Of a stretch of DNA of 64,000 nt, positions 1 to 9,110 are shown in pieces (within the stretch, counting starts at the first letter, position 1; the number at the start of each line of letters is the position of its first letter). Below the pieces are notes generated by a model. That model was not told where the DNA came from and did not search any database. It saw only the letters and a list, made by a program, of their open reading frames with translations. The stretch comes from Paracoccaceae bacterium (GTDB taxonomy: Bacteria; Pseudomonadota; Alphaproteobacteria; Rhodobacterales; Rhodobacteraceae). The stretch covers positions 109,514 through 173,513 of the forward strand of contig JAKIUB010000002.1 of NCBI GenBank assembly GCA_021647745.1, written 5' to 3'. Position numbers and translations under genes: made by a program.

Positions 1-1374
1 GAAATGCTGGAGCAGGCAGTGCTGCCCGCAGCGGAGAAAATGCAGGTCAAACAGATCAGGGCGGCAGCGCAGCATATCAATGATTTGCTTGAGGAGGCGT
101 TGGCGGTATCGCAACCTGTTTCGGTCACGGAGCTGGCACCGGTATTGGAGCAGGTCGAGCTTATGTGGCACGGCGCGGCGGCGCAAAAGGGCGTGGCTTT
201 TACGCTCTTGAAAAAGGGAAATATACCGGTATCGCTGCGTCTGCCAAGGCTGAATTTGTTACGCATACTGGATAATATCATTGGCAATGCGTTCAAGTTT
301 TCCAAGGCTGGCTCGGTTGAATTGAGCCTTGAGCGCGGGGCCGGAGGCGCCTTGATGATCGATGTGCTTGATGACGGGCCGGGCTTTAGCGAGGCGGCGC
401 TGGCGGCGGTGTTCTCCTTGCGTGGTCGGCCGCAGGAAAATATGGAAGAGGGCACAGGCTACGGGTTGTATATCGCGCATCAACTGGTTGAGCAGGCCGG
501 AGGGGGTATTCGGGTAGAAAACAGGCCGGAAGGGGGAGCGCGTGTTTCGATCCTTTTTCCCGAAGACCTGCTGATGGACGGGGCAAGCCCGCCGGTGGCA
601 CGGCGACAAAATGGCCTGCCGGACCTTTCCCATCTGCGTATTTTGCTGGCGGAGGATAATCCGACCAACCAACTGGTGGCGACCCGAATGCTGGATAAAA
701 TGCAGGCACAGGTTGTGGTTGCTGCTGATGGGGTGGAAGCTATGGCGCTTTTGGAGGTCGAGACATTCGACCTTGGCCTGATAGATATCGAAATGCCGCG
801 AAAGTCCGGGCTTGAGGTTTTGCGCGAGGTGCGGGCCGGCGCGGGTGGGCAACCGGAGATGAAATTGCTGGCGCTGACCGCTTATGTTTTGCCCGAACAT
901 CGCGAGCGGATACTGGCGGCGGGGGCGGATGGTATCATTTCCAAGCCACTGACGGATATGGCTGATTTTGGTAATGCCATCCTTATTCATACCGGAGGGC
1001 CTGTGGCTAAAGCCCAAAGCCCCGCCAGCCCCGATGCCGATATCCAGATGGATATCTATGACGGGCTGAAAGAGATTATCGGCCATGATTCAATGCAGGA
1101 ACTTCTGGGCAAGGTGTTGGGCGACCTGTTTGATGTGCGCGAGGGCATAAAGGCAGGCGCGGCCGCAAAAAATGCCGAGCCGATCAGGGCCAAGACCCAT
1201 ATTCTGATCTCGGTGGCCGGTGCCATCGGCGCGGTGGATTTGCAGCATATCGCGGAGCGCCTGAATGCCACGGCCAAGAGTGGCGACTGGGCGCGAATCC
1301 TGCCTGAGGCAGTGCGATGCGAGGCGGGTATAAGCGCGATAATTCTATTTGTGGAGCAAGAGCTGAAAAGCTGA
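1..1374 (+). CDS. Hybrid sensor histidine kinase, C-terminal part (HATPase, receiver, Hpt)
   Basis: This is the 3' portion of a phosphorelay sensor kinase; the frame is open at the window edge, so the N-terminal sensor and the phosphorylated HisKA histidine lie outside. Counting from the Met at base 4, an HATPase domain covers about residues 55-190 (N-box with DNIIGN near 90, G1 box DDGPGF near 120). A receiver domain follows at about 210-330, with the acidic pair E217/D218, phosphoacceptor Asp261 and the SKP lysine. The C-terminal Hpt domain keeps a histidine at 399 (context KTHIL). The response regulator gene starts 12 bases downstream, so the two probably form one relay passing phosphate from His to Asp to Hpt-His to the regulator. 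The signal sensed cannot be read from this part. Confidence 0.88.
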   Translation, partial: EMLEQAVLPAAEKMQVKQIRAAAQHINDLLEEALAVSQPVSVTELAPVLEQVELMWHGAAAQKGVAFTLLKKGNIPVSLRLPRLNLLRILDNIIGNAFKFSKAGSVELSLERGAGGALMIDVLDDGPGFSEAALAAVFSLRGRPQENMEEGTGYGLYIAHQLVEQAGGGIRVENRPEGGARVSILFPEDLLMDGASPPVARRQNGLPDLSHLRILLAEDNPTNQLVATRMLDKMQAQVVVAADGVEAMALLEVETFDLGLIDIEMPRKSGLEVLREVRAGAGGQPEMKLLALTAYVLPEHRERILAAGADGIISKPLTDMADFGNAILIHTGGPVAKAQSPASPDADIQMDIYDGLKEIIGHDSMQELLGKVLGDLFDVREGIKAGAAAKNAEPIRAKTHILISVAGAIGAVDLQHIAERLNATAKSGDWARILPEAVRCEAGISAIILFVEQELKS

Positions 1375-1386
1375 TATGAAGATCGT

Positions 1387-2802
1387 ATGAAGATGCCACT
1401 ACTGCTTGTTGAAGATACATCGTCATTGGCGATGGTTTACCGTTCGGTGCTGGAAAAGGCCGGCCACGAGGTTGTGGCCTGTGATACCATTGCTTGCGCC
1501 CGAAAGATGATCAGGCAAACCGGATTCGGGCTGGTTTTGCTGGACCTGTCATTGCCCGATGGTGATGGTCTGGAGCTGATGGATGACATTTTGCGCCAAG
1601 AATCTCCCGCCAAGGTGATCGTGATTACGGCAAACGGCTCCATTAACCGCGCGATCGAGGCTATGCGCATGGGGGCGTTTGATTTTCTGGTCAAACCGTT
1701 TGATGAAAAAAAACTGCTGAGCGCGGTTGAGAATACCAAAAAGATGCAAGAGACCGCGCCGGCTGTCCTTCGGAGTGACGAGCCGCTGCCCGATGGTGCC
1801 TTTCAGGGGTTTCTCGGGGTGTCTGACGAAATGCGCGATATCTACCGGATGATCTGTAATATTGGCCGCAGTTCGGCAACGGTTTTTATCACCGGCGAAA
1901 GCGGCACAGGCAAGGAGGTGGCCGCAGAGGCTATCCATGCGATATCCAGCCGGGCCAAGGGGCCTTTTGTGCCGCTGAATTGCGGGGCGATTCCGGCAGA
2001 TTTGCTTGAATCCGAGGTGTTTGGCCACCTGAAAGGGTCTTTTACCGGCGCGATTGCCAATAAACTCGGCGCGGCGGAGGCCGCTTCGGGCGGCACCTTG
2101 TTTCTTGATGAAATTTGCGAGATGGATTTGAGGCTGCAAACCAAATTGCTACGTTTTCTGGAGACATCGAAGATACAACCGGTGGGGGCGGTGGCGGCCC
2201 GCGCTGTCGATGTGCGTATATTGTGCGCTACCAATCGCGATCCGCTTGAGGAGGTGCGGGCGGGCCGGTTTCGTGAAGATCTATACTATCGGTTGCATGT
2301 GGTGCCGATGCATATGCCACCCTTGCGCCAGCGCGGCGCGGATATCGCACTGATCGCCGAGCAGACTTTGCGCCGGTATGCTGAAGAGGAGGGTAAGCTT
2401 TTTCAGCGAATATCGCCTGAGGTGATGCGTATTTTCAACGCTTATGAGTGGCCGGGAAATGTGCGGCAATTGCTCAATGCTATCCGCAATGTGGTGGTTT
2501 TGCATGACGGGGTGATGGTTTTGCCAGAGATGCTGCCCGCCGAGTTAACCACCTTGCGCGCTGTAACTGACAAGGTGGTGGAGGCGCCCGCCGGCTTACC
2601 GGCCATAGCGCTAGCCCCTGTGGTGGGGGAAGGCGATATTGGCCAATTTGTCGGTCTGACGCTGGCGCAGATGGAGCAGCGATTTATCGAAGTGACGATA
2701 GCGGAGTGTAATGGCTCGGTGCCCGAAGCGGCGCGGATGCTGGGGGTTTCGCCCTCGACCTTGTATCGCAAGCGTGAAGGCTGGAAAAAAGCCTTTGGAT
2801 AG
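1387..2802 (+). CDS. Sigma-54-type response regulator, LuxO/NtrC family
   Basis: A 471-residue regulator with three domains in order: receiver (1-120, phosphoacceptor Asp53 in LLDLSLPDG), AAA+ ATPase (about 140-375, Walker A GESGTGKE at 170, Walker B LFLDEI) and a Fis-type helix-turn-helix at the C-terminus (EAARMLGVSPSTLYRKR). The loop that contacts sigma-54 reads GSFTGA at 217-222 rather than the usual GAFTGA; the Thr and Gly normally needed for contact are kept. It lies directly after the hybrid kinase with Hpt domain, which is the expected phosphate donor. The layout resembles LuxO. Target promoters are unknown. Confidence 0.9.
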   Translation: MKMPLLLVEDTSSLAMVYRSVLEKAGHEVVACDTIACARKMIRQTGFGLVLLDLSLPDGDGLELMDDILRQESPAKVIVITANGSINRAIEAMRMGAFDFLVKPFDEKKLLSAVENTKKMQETAPAVLRSDEPLPDGAFQGFLGVSDEMRDIYRMICNIGRSSATVFITGESGTGKEVAAEAIHAISSRAKGPFVPLNCGAIPADLLESEVFGHLKGSFTGAIANKLGAAEAASGGTLFLDEICEMDLRLQTKLLRFLETSKIQPVGAVAARAVDVRILCATNRDPLEEVRAGRFREDLYYRLHVVPMHMPPLRQRGADIALIAEQTLRRYAEEEGKLFQRISPEVMRIFNAYEWPGNVRQLLNAIRNVVVLHDGVMVLPEMLPAELTTLRAVTDKVVEAPAGLPAIALAPVVGEGDIGQFVGLTLAQMEQRFIEVTIAECNGSVPEAARMLGVSPSTLYRKREGWKKAFG

Positions 2803-2861
2803 GCTTGCCTCTTGCCTGATTTTGACGGCATAATCAATTTTTAAACACAGCAGGTTTTGCC

Positions 2862-3257
2862 ATGTCTTTGATTGATGACGCGCGCCGGGTCCGCGAAAAT
2901 GCCCATGCTCCCTACTCCGGTTTCAAGGTGGGGGCTGCGCTGCGCACCGCTGCGGGCGGGGTGTTTTCGGGCTGCAATGTCGAGAATGTCGCTTACCCGG
3001 AGGGGACCTGCGCCGAGGCCGGTGCCATTGCTGCAATGGTGGCGGCGGGCGAGGCGGGTATTGTCGAGATACTGGTGATGGCGGATGGCGAGGTGCCTAT
3101 TACGCCTTGCGGGGGGTGCAGGCAGAAAATAGCGGAATTCGGTGCGCCCGACACCGTGATCATACTGGCCAATACGCAGGAAGAATTGGGCCGCACGACA
3201 CTGGCCGAGCTGTTGCCCGGCTCGTTTACACCGGCGCATCTGGGGGGGGTAAGGTGA
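2862..3257 (+). CDS. cdd: Cytidine deaminase
   Basis: Zinc-dependent hydrolytic deamination of cytidine and deoxycytidine to uridine and deoxyuridine. The 131-residue length fits the small tetrameric class. The zinc site is visible as CAEAGAI (Cys ligand and catalytic Glu) and PCGGCRQ (two Cys ligands); the substrate-binding segment GCNVENVAYPEGTCAE is intact. It is the first gene of a five-gene salvage operon: its TGA overlaps the ATG of deoA by one base, which suggests translational coupling. A frame-shifted ATG inside the gene is not used. Confidence 0.95.
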   Translation: MSLIDDARRVRENAHAPYSGFKVGAALRTAAGGVFSGCNVENVAYPEGTCAEAGAIAAMVAAGEAGIVEILVMADGEVPITPCGGCRQKIAEFGAPDTVIILANTQEELGRTTLAELLPGSFTPAHLGGVR

Positions 3258-4564
3258 TGCTGGCCCAAGAGGTGATCGCCGCCAAGCGGGACGGAAAAAC
3301 CCTTGGTCGCGACGAGATCGGGTTTTTTGTCAAGGGGATCACTGACGGGTCTGTTTCGGGGGAGCAGGCGGCGGCCTTTGCCATGGCGGTTTTTTTCCAG
3401 AAAATGGAACTGGCCGAGCGGGTGATGCTGACCGAAGCGATGCGCGACAGTGGCGATGTGCTGCGCTGGGATCTGCCCGGCCCGGTACTGGATAAACATT
3501 CGACCGGCGGGGTGGGGGATAATGTGTCGCTAATGCTGGCGCCGGCCTTGGCTGTGTGCGGGGCCTATGTGCCGATGATATCGGGGCGCGGGCTGGGCCA
3601 TACGGGCGGCACACTTGACAAGTTTGATGCGATACCGGGCTATGATACCCAGCCGGATATCGAGACCTTGCGGCAGGTGACCCGGCAGGTTGGCTGTGCG
3701 ATCATTGGCCAGACCGGTGATGTCGCTCCGGCGGACAAGCGGCTCTACGGTATTCGTGATGTAACGGCGACCGTAGAATCGGTTGATCTGATTACGGCAT
3801 CTATTCTTTCTAAAAAGCTGGCAGCCGGGCTGGAGGGGCTGGTGCTTGATGTGAAATATGGCTCTGGCGCGTTTATGGATAGCTTGCCCAAAGCGCGCGA
3901 GCTGGCCGAGAGCCTTGTGGCGGTGGCTGCGGGTGCAGGTTGCCGGACCACCGCCTTGATTACGGATATGAACGAGCCGCTGGCCCGCGCCGCCGGCAAT
4001 GCCCTCGAAATGCAAAACGCGGTGGATTTTTTGACAGGCAAGGAGATCGACAGCCGGTTGTGGGATGTGACCGTGGCGCTGGGCGGGGATCTTTTGGCGG
4101 GGGCCGGTCTGGCAAAAACCGCGCCTGACGGGGCGGGTATGATGGCGGCGGCGTTTCAATCCGGGCGCGCGGCGGAGCGCTTTGGCCAGATGGTTTCTGC
4201 ACTTGGCGGGCCGGTTGATTTTGTTGAAAAGGCGGAGACATACCTTGAAAAAGCGCCTGTTGTGGCGGAGATATATGCTGTGGAATCAGGTTTTGTGCAG
4301 ACGATAGATGTGCGGGCTGTTGGCATGGCTGTGGTGGCGCTGGGCGGCGGGCGGCGCAAATCGGATGATGCGATTGATTATGCCGTCGGGCTGGACTGGC
4401 TGGCGGGCATTGGCCAGTTTGTCGATGCCGAACAGCCGATTGCGCGGGTGCATGCTCGCGACCGCGCTTCGCTGGAGGAGGCGCGCGCGCGGGTTGTTCT
4501 GGCTTACGAGGTTGGCGGTGCGGTTCCTCCGGAGACACCTTTGATACTGGAGAGGATAGGCTGA
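3257..4564 (+). CDS. deoA: Thymidine phosphorylase
   Basis: Reversible phosphorolysis of thymidine (and deoxyuridine) to the base and 2-deoxyribose 1-phosphate. The start is set at 3257, where TGATG joins the stop of cdd; an upstream in-frame ATG at 3107 lies inside cdd and would add about 50 unrelated residues. The resulting 435 residues match DeoA. The family signature is clear: KHSTGGVGD in the phosphate site and [14 protein letters not shown] at about residues 113-126. The next gene, deoB, uses the deoxyribose 1-phosphate made here, and the two overlap by one base. Confidence 0.95.
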   Translation: MLAQEVIAAKRDGKTLGRDEIGFFVKGITDGSVSGEQAAAFAMAVFFQKMELAERVMLTEAMRDSGDVLRWDLPGPVLDKHSTGGVGDNVSLMLAPALAVCGAYVPMISGRGLGHTGGTLDKFDAIPGYDTQPDIETLRQVTRQVGCAIIGQTGDVAPADKRLYGIRDVTATVESVDLITASILSKKLAAGLEGLVLDVKYGSGAFMDSLPKARELAESLVAVAAGAGCRTTALITDMNEPLARAAGNALEMQNAVDFLTGKEIDSRLWDVTVALGGDLLAGAGLAKTAPDGAGMMAAAFQSGRAAERFGQMVSALGGPVDFVEKAETYLEKAPVVAEIYAVESGFVQTIDVRAVGMAVVALGGGRRKSDDAIDYAVGLDWLAGIGQFVDAEQPIARVHARDRASLEEARARVVLAYEVGGAVPPETPLILERIG

Positions 4565-5760
4565 TGGCACGGGCATTTTTGCTGATATTGGATTCTGTCG
4601 GGATTGGCGGGGCGACTGACGCGGCGGCTTTTGGCGACGAGGGGGCCAACACGCTTGGCCATATTGCGGCAGCCTGCGCAGCAGGGCTGGCAGACGAGGG
4701 CCGTAAAGGCCTGCTGAAGCTGCCTAATCTTGATGCGCTCGGTTTTGGTGCGGCGGCGTTGGAGGCGAGTGGCGCCTTGCCGGCCGGTTTGGTCGGCGAG
4801 ACCGGGCTTTTTGCCGTGGCCAACGAGATATCAAACGGTAAAGACACCCCGACCGGTCACTGGGAGCTGGCGGGGGTGCCGGTGCCCTTTGACTGGCATT
4901 ATTTTCCCGATACCCGCCCTTGTTTTCCAGCGGATAAAATAGCCGAATTTACCCGGCGGGCCGGGCTACCCGGTGTGTTGGGAGAGCGGCACGCTTCGGG
5001 CACCGTGATTATCGAGGAGCTGGGCGAGGCGCATATGCGCACCGGCAAGCCGATCTGCTATACCTCGGCGGACAGTGTTTTCCAGATTGCGGCCCATGAG
5101 GAAAGCTTCGGGTTGGAGCGCTTGCTGGAGATATGCGAGATCGCGGCCGGGATATTCCATCCGATGATGGTCGGGCGGGTGATCGCGCGGCCCTTTATTG
5201 GCGTGCCAGGTGATTTCAAGCGGACCCCGAACCGGCGTGATTATGCGATCGCGCCGCCCGCGCCAACCCTTTGCGATCGGGTGGTGGCCGCTGGCGGGCG
5301 CACGCTGGCGGTGGGCAAAATAGGTGATATTTTTGCCCATCAGGGAATTAGCGTGGTGCTCAAGGGCAAAGATGACATGGCGCTGTTTGACCAGACCGTT
5401 GCCCTGATGGACGAGGCGCGCGACGGGGATTTTGTATTTGCCAATTTTGTCGAGTTTGACAGCCTTTATGGCCACCGGCGTGATGTGGCAGGCTATGCGC
5501 GACATCTCGAGGTGTTTGACCGGCGTTTGCCGGAAATACTGGCGGAGCTGCGCGGTGGTGACCTGTTGATGATTTCTGCCGATCATGGCAATGATCCGAC
5601 CTGGCCGGGCACCGGGCACACCCGTGAGCGGGTTCCGGTGTTGATCGCGGGTAGCGGGCGGCAAGGAAATATCGGGCAGGTCGGGTTTGTAGATGTTGGC
5701 GAAACGCTGGCGGCACATCTCGGGCTGGCCGCGGGCAAACACGGAAAGAACTTTTTATGA
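4564..5760 (+). CDS. deoB: Phosphopentomutase
   Basis: Converts (deoxy)ribose 1-phosphate to the 5-phosphate, linking nucleoside phosphorolysis to central metabolism. The 398 residues fit the bacterial DeoB family of the alkaline-phosphatase superfamily: N-terminal metal site [10 protein letters not shown], the threonine nucleophile region [12 protein letters not shown], and the C-terminal metal site [18 protein letters not shown]. Start ATG overlaps the deoA stop; its own stop overlaps the start of add as ATGA. The tight packing indicates one transcript. Confidence 0.95.
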   Translation: MARAFLLILDSVGIGGATDAAAFGDEGANTLGHIAAACAAGLADEGRKGLLKLPNLDALGFGAAALEASGALPAGLVGETGLFAVANEISNGKDTPTGHWELAGVPVPFDWHYFPDTRPCFPADKIAEFTRRAGLPGVLGERHASGTVIIEELGEAHMRTGKPICYTSADSVFQIAAHEESFGLERLLEICEIAAGIFHPMMVGRVIARPFIGVPGDFKRTPNRRDYAIAPPAPTLCDRVVAAGGRTLAVGKIGDIFAHQGISVVLKGKDDMALFDQTVALMDEARDGDFVFANFVEFDSLYGHRRDVAGYARHLEVFDRRLPEILAELRGGDLLMISADHGNDPTWPGTGHTRERVPVLIAGSGRQGNIGQVGFVDVGETLAAHLGLAAGKHGKNFL

Positions 5761-6731
5761 ATTTTAGCGAAATACCCAAGACCGAATTGCACCTGCACCT
5801 AGAAGGGGCCGCGCCGCCTGCATTTATCCGACGGCTTGCGCAGGAAAAGGGCGTTAATATGGGCGGGGTTTTTGATGAGAACGGCGCTTATGTCTGGTCA
5901 AGCTTTGTCGAGTTTCTCGCCACTTACGAGCGCGCCTGCGAGGTGCTGAAAACGCCGGAAGATTTCGGGCGGCTGGTGTCGGCGGTGCTGGAAGAGCAGG
6001 CGGCGCACGGGGTGATCTATACCGAGATGTTTCTGGCGCCGGATTTTTGTGGCGGCGGAGATCTTATCGCGTGGCGCGAGTATCTGGCGGCGATGAGCGA
6101 GGCGGCGCTGGCCAGCCCTGTCGAGGCGCGGTTTATTCCGACCTGTGTGCGCCATTTCGGGCCGGAGCAGGCGCGGGTGAGCGCGCGGGTGAGCGCTGAA
6201 ACCGCCGGCGGGTTGGTGACCGGTTTTGGCATGGGGGGCGACGAGAGCCAGTATCGCGCCGCCGATTTTGCCTATGCTTTTGATATGGCGCGCGAGGCGG
6301 AGCTGGGCCTGACCAGCCATGCTGGCGAGGTCGAGGGACCACAAAGCGTGCGCGAAACACTTGAGGCCCTGAAGGTTAGCCGGATTGGCCACGGAGTGCG
6401 TGCGATCGAAGACCCGGCACTGGTGGCGGAGCTGGCCGAGCGGGGCGTGGTGCTGGAGGTTTGCCCCGGTTCCAATATTGCGCTCAAAGTCTATGATGAC
6501 CTGAAGGCGCATCCTATTTCGGCGCTGCGCGAGGCGGGGGTGCTGGTGACGGTTTCTACCGATGATCCACCCTACTTTCACACCGATATGAGCGCCGAAT
6601 ACCGCGCCCTGAATAAAACCCCGGGCTGGACGCGGGCGGACTTTGACGCGATAAACCGCACAGCGATGAATGCCGCTTTTTGCGATACCGAGACCAAAAA
6701 CCGGCTTTTGGCCAAATTTAACGGAGCCTGA
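5757..6731 (+). CDS. add: Adenosine deaminase
   Basis: Deaminates adenosine and deoxyadenosine to inosine forms. The protein has 324 residues and the amidohydrolase metal site: HLHLEGA at the N-terminus (two His ligands), SHAGE, the catalytic RIGHG and STDDPPYF near the C-terminus. Together with the neighbouring deoA, deoB, cdd and upp it completes a nucleoside salvage set. An adenine deaminase of the same superfamily is an alternative; the nucleoside context and the HAGE segment favour adenosine. Confidence 0.88.
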   Translation: MNFSEIPKTELHLHLEGAAPPAFIRRLAQEKGVNMGGVFDENGAYVWSSFVEFLATYERACEVLKTPEDFGRLVSAVLEEQAAHGVIYTEMFLAPDFCGGGDLIAWREYLAAMSEAALASPVEARFIPTCVRHFGPEQARVSARVSAETAGGLVTGFGMGGDESQYRAADFAYAFDMAREAELGLTSHAGEVEGPQSVRETLEALKVSRIGHGVRAIEDPALVAELAERGVVLEVCPGSNIALKVYDDLKAHPISALREAGVLVTVSTDDPPYFHTDMSAEYRALNKTPGWTRADFDAINRTAMNAAFCDTETKNRLLAKFNGA

Positions 6732-6735
6732 GAAT

Positions 6736-7365
6736 ATGCAACATTTTACCCTTGTCGATCATCCGCTGGTGCAGCACAAGCTGACCAAGATGCGCGAAAA
6801 AACCACCTCTACCGCAGTGTTTCGCCAGCTTTTACGCGAAATCAGCCACCTGCTGGCCTATGAAGTCACCCGTGATCTGCCGATGACGACCACCTCGATA
6901 GAAACGCCAATGGAAAAAATGGAAGCGCCTGTTCTTAAAGGGAAAAAAATGGCGCTAATCTCTATTTTGCGTGCCGGAAATGGCTTGCTGGACGGTGTGC
7001 TGGAGCTGATCCCTTCGGCGCGGGTCGGGTTTGTCGGGCTGTATCGGGATGAGGAAACCCTGCAACCGGTGCAGTATTATTTCAAGGTGCCTAAGGGCAT
7101 GGACGAGCGGGTGGTTATTGCGGTTGATCCGATGTTGGCCACGGGCAATTCTTCTGTTGCGGCGATTGATCTGCTGAAGGAAAGCGGCGCGACGGATATC
7201 CGGTTTATGTGTCTTTTGGCGGCGCCTGAAGGGGTGGCGCGGATGAAAGAGGCACACCCGGATGTGCCGATTATTTCAGCCGCGCTTGACCGGCAGTTGA
7301 GTGATATCGGCTATATTTTGCCCGGCCTCGGGGATGCCGGCGACCGGATGTTTGGCACCAAATAG
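6736..7365 (+). CDS. upp: Uracil phosphoribosyltransferase
   Basis: Makes UMP from uracil and PRPP. The chosen ATG at 6736 follows the add stop by 4 bases and gives 209 residues, the normal UPRTase size; an upstream in-frame ATG at 6670 lies inside add. The PRPP-binding loop [10 protein letters not shown] is seen at about residues 134-143, and the C-terminal uracil-binding segment [17 protein letters not shown] is intact. It is the last gene of the salvage operon and converges with uraD only 2 bases away. Confidence 0.95.
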   Translation: MQHFTLVDHPLVQHKLTKMREKTTSTAVFRQLLREISHLLAYEVTRDLPMTTTSIETPMEKMEAPVLKGKKMALISILRAGNGLLDGVLELIPSARVGFVGLYRDEETLQPVQYYFKVPKGMDERVVIAVDPMLATGNSSVAAIDLLKESGATDIRFMCLLAAPEGVARMKEAHPDVPIISAALDRQLSDIGYILPGLGDAGDRMFGTK

Positions 7366-7367
7366 CG

Positions 7368-7853
7368 CTATTGAGATCGCAGGGCTTGCAAACGCAAGGC
7401 CGCGATCTGGTGTACCTGATCAAGCGCTTCGCGAAATTCGACCTCGGGGGGGTTATTAACCCGCGCGGTGAAATTTTCGAGAATCTCGGTGCGGTGGCGG
7501 CCGCGCACCGCAAGGATGTAGGGAAAGCCGAAGCGTGATTTGTAGGTGTCATTCAGGCGGGTGAAGGCATCAAACTCCTCGGGGGTGCACTGGTCCAGCC
7601 CCGCACTGGCCTGCTCGGAGGTGCTCTCGCTGGTCAGATCACCGGTTTTTGCCAGCTTTCCGGCAAGGTCGGGATGGGCGCGTAAAAGCGCGAGCTGGGC
7701 CGGCTTTCCGGCATCTTCGACGATCTGGCGCATGAGGGCGGGCAGGTCTTTTTCTGCGGGGGTTTTGTGGCGGTTCGCGATTTCGGCCACCCAGGGGCTG
7801 TGTTCGTAGACGCCGCCAAACCTGCTGATAAAGCTGTCGGTATTATTGGTCAT
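7368..7853 (-). CDS. uraD: OHCU decarboxylase (ureidoimidazoline decarboxylase)
   Basis: Decarboxylates 2-oxo-4-hydroxy-4-carboxy-5-ureidoimidazoline to S-allantoin, the last step of urate oxidation. The 161 residues carry the family's catalytic RAHPDLAGK, the TSEQASAGL segment and the FGFPYILAVRGR block. It is divergent from puuD with 69 bases between the starts, so both can be controlled from one region. The intermediate enzyme, 5-hydroxyisourate hydrolase, is not in the window; that step can also occur slowly without enzyme. Confidence 0.93.
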   Translation of the reverse strand: MTNNTDSFISRFGGVYEHSPWVAEIANRHKTPAEKDLPALMRQIVEDAGKPAQLALLRAHPDLAGKLAKTGDLTSESTSEQASAGLDQCTPEEFDAFTRLNDTYKSRFGFPYILAVRGRHRTEILENFTARVNNPPEVEFREALDQVHQIAALRLQALRSQ

Positions 7854-7922
7854 ATATGCTCACCATTTTTCTTCCATTTCCTATTGTGGCAGTCTAAGCT
7901 GAAAAAAAACAAGAGGAAAATC

Positions 7923-9110
7923 ATGGCAAGCATTTTGCAAGAATGGATCAGCCTGTTTTTGCGCTGGGCGCATATCATTTCCGCCATCGGCTGGATCGGC
8001 TCGTCGTTTTATTTCATGTGGCTCGATAGTAGCCTCAAAAAGCGCAAAGGCCTGCCCGAGGGGGCCAAGGGCGATAGCTGGGCCGTGCATGGTGGCGGGT
8101 TTTATCATGTGGTGAAATACCAGATCGCGCCAGACGAAATGCCCGAGGCGCTGAAGTGGTTCAAATGGGAGAGCTACGCTACATGGCTGACCGGTTTTGC
8201 CATGGTTGTGGTGGTGTATTATTGGGGCGCTAACGGGCTGTTGATCGACCGCGAGGTGGCGGACCTCAGCGTGGCGCAGGCGATTTCGATCTCGGTTGGC
8301 TCGCTGATTGCGGCGTGGTTTTTCTATGACTGGCTGTGCAAATCGCCGCTGAAATCTCGCCCGGTGCTGGTATTTGCCGTATTGTTTGTGGCGATTGTAG
8401 CGGCAAGCTGGGGCTTTCAGCAGATATTCTCGCCGCGGGCGGCCTGGCTGCATACCGGTGCGATTATTGCCACGATGATGACTGGCAATGTGTTTTTTGT
8501 GATTATCCCCAACACAAAAATCGTGGTCGCTGATCTGAAAGCCGGCCGCACGCCTGACGGAAAATATGGTGAAATTGCCAAGCTGCGCTCGACCCATAAT
8601 AATTACCTGACCTTGCCGGTTATTCTGATGATGATCTCCAACCATTATCCGATGCTCTACAGCCACCCCTATGCATGGGTGATGGTGGCAATGGTGCTGG
8701 TGATCGGCGCGGTGGTGCGGATATTTTATAATATGCACGAGGCCGGGATGCACGGCTTTCAGGTGCGCTGGCAATGGCCTGTGGTGGCGTTGTTTGCCAT
8801 TGGCATGATCGCCTTTTCCACTTGGCGCCCCGATCAGAAAGAGGTGGCGTTCAGCTCCACTGCGGCGCTTGAAATTGTGGCGGTCAATTGTGTGATCTGC
8901 CATTCTGCCACTCCGACCAACGAGTTTTTCGAGGATGCGCCGGGCGGTGTAAAGTTTGATACACTTGAGCAAATTCGCAGCTTTTCCAGCAAGATCATCG
9001 CGCAAACGGTGCTGTCAAACATGATGCCGCTGGGCAATGAAACCGGAATGACCCAAGAGCAGCGTGAAGAGCTTGGCTCTTGGTTGCGCGCCGGAGCACC
9101 GGCAGAATAA
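7923..9110 (+). CDS. puuD: Membrane-bound urate oxidase with C-terminal cytochrome c domain
   Basis: Oxidises urate to 5-hydroxyisourate, passing electrons to a haem rather than oxygen as the uricase of eukaryotes does. The start at 7923 (MASILQEW) is chosen because the upstream extension to 7767 runs antisense through uraD. The 395 residues show about eight hydrophobic segments in the first 310 residues (the PuuD integral membrane domain), then a cytochrome c-type haem site CVICH near residue 325 and a likely Met axial ligand in NMMPLG. The stop overlaps the next start (TAATG), coupling it to the 8-oxoguanine deaminase-like gene. Confidence 0.9.
   Translation: MASILQEWISLFLRWAHIISAIGWIGSSFYFMWLDSSLKKRKGLPEGAKGDSWAVHGGGFYHVVKYQIAPDEMPEALKWFKWESYATWLTGFAMVVVVYYWGANGLLIDREVADLSVAQAISISVGSLIAAWFFYDWLCKSPLKSRPVLVFAVLFVAIVAASWGFQQIFSPRAAWLHTGAIIATMMTGNVFFVIIPNTKIVVADLKAGRTPDGKYGEIAKLRSTHNNYLTLPVILMMISNHYPMLYSHPYAWVMVAMVLVIGAVVRIFYNMHEAGMHGFQVRWQWPVVALFAIGMIAFSTWRPDQKEVAFSSTAALEIVAVNCVICHSATPTNEFFEDAPGGVKFDTLEQIRSFSSKIIAQTVLSNMMPLGNETGMTQEQREELGSWLRAGAPAE

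Noticed and set aside
259..1086. Long antisense open frame inside the kinase gene
   Set aside because: It runs opposite to a clearly conserved protein and has no family pattern; typical shadow of GC-rich coding DNA.
7881..9005. Long antisense frame opposite puuD (374 codons)
   Set aside because: His- and Arg-rich low-complexity translation with no motif; shadow frame of a conserved gene.
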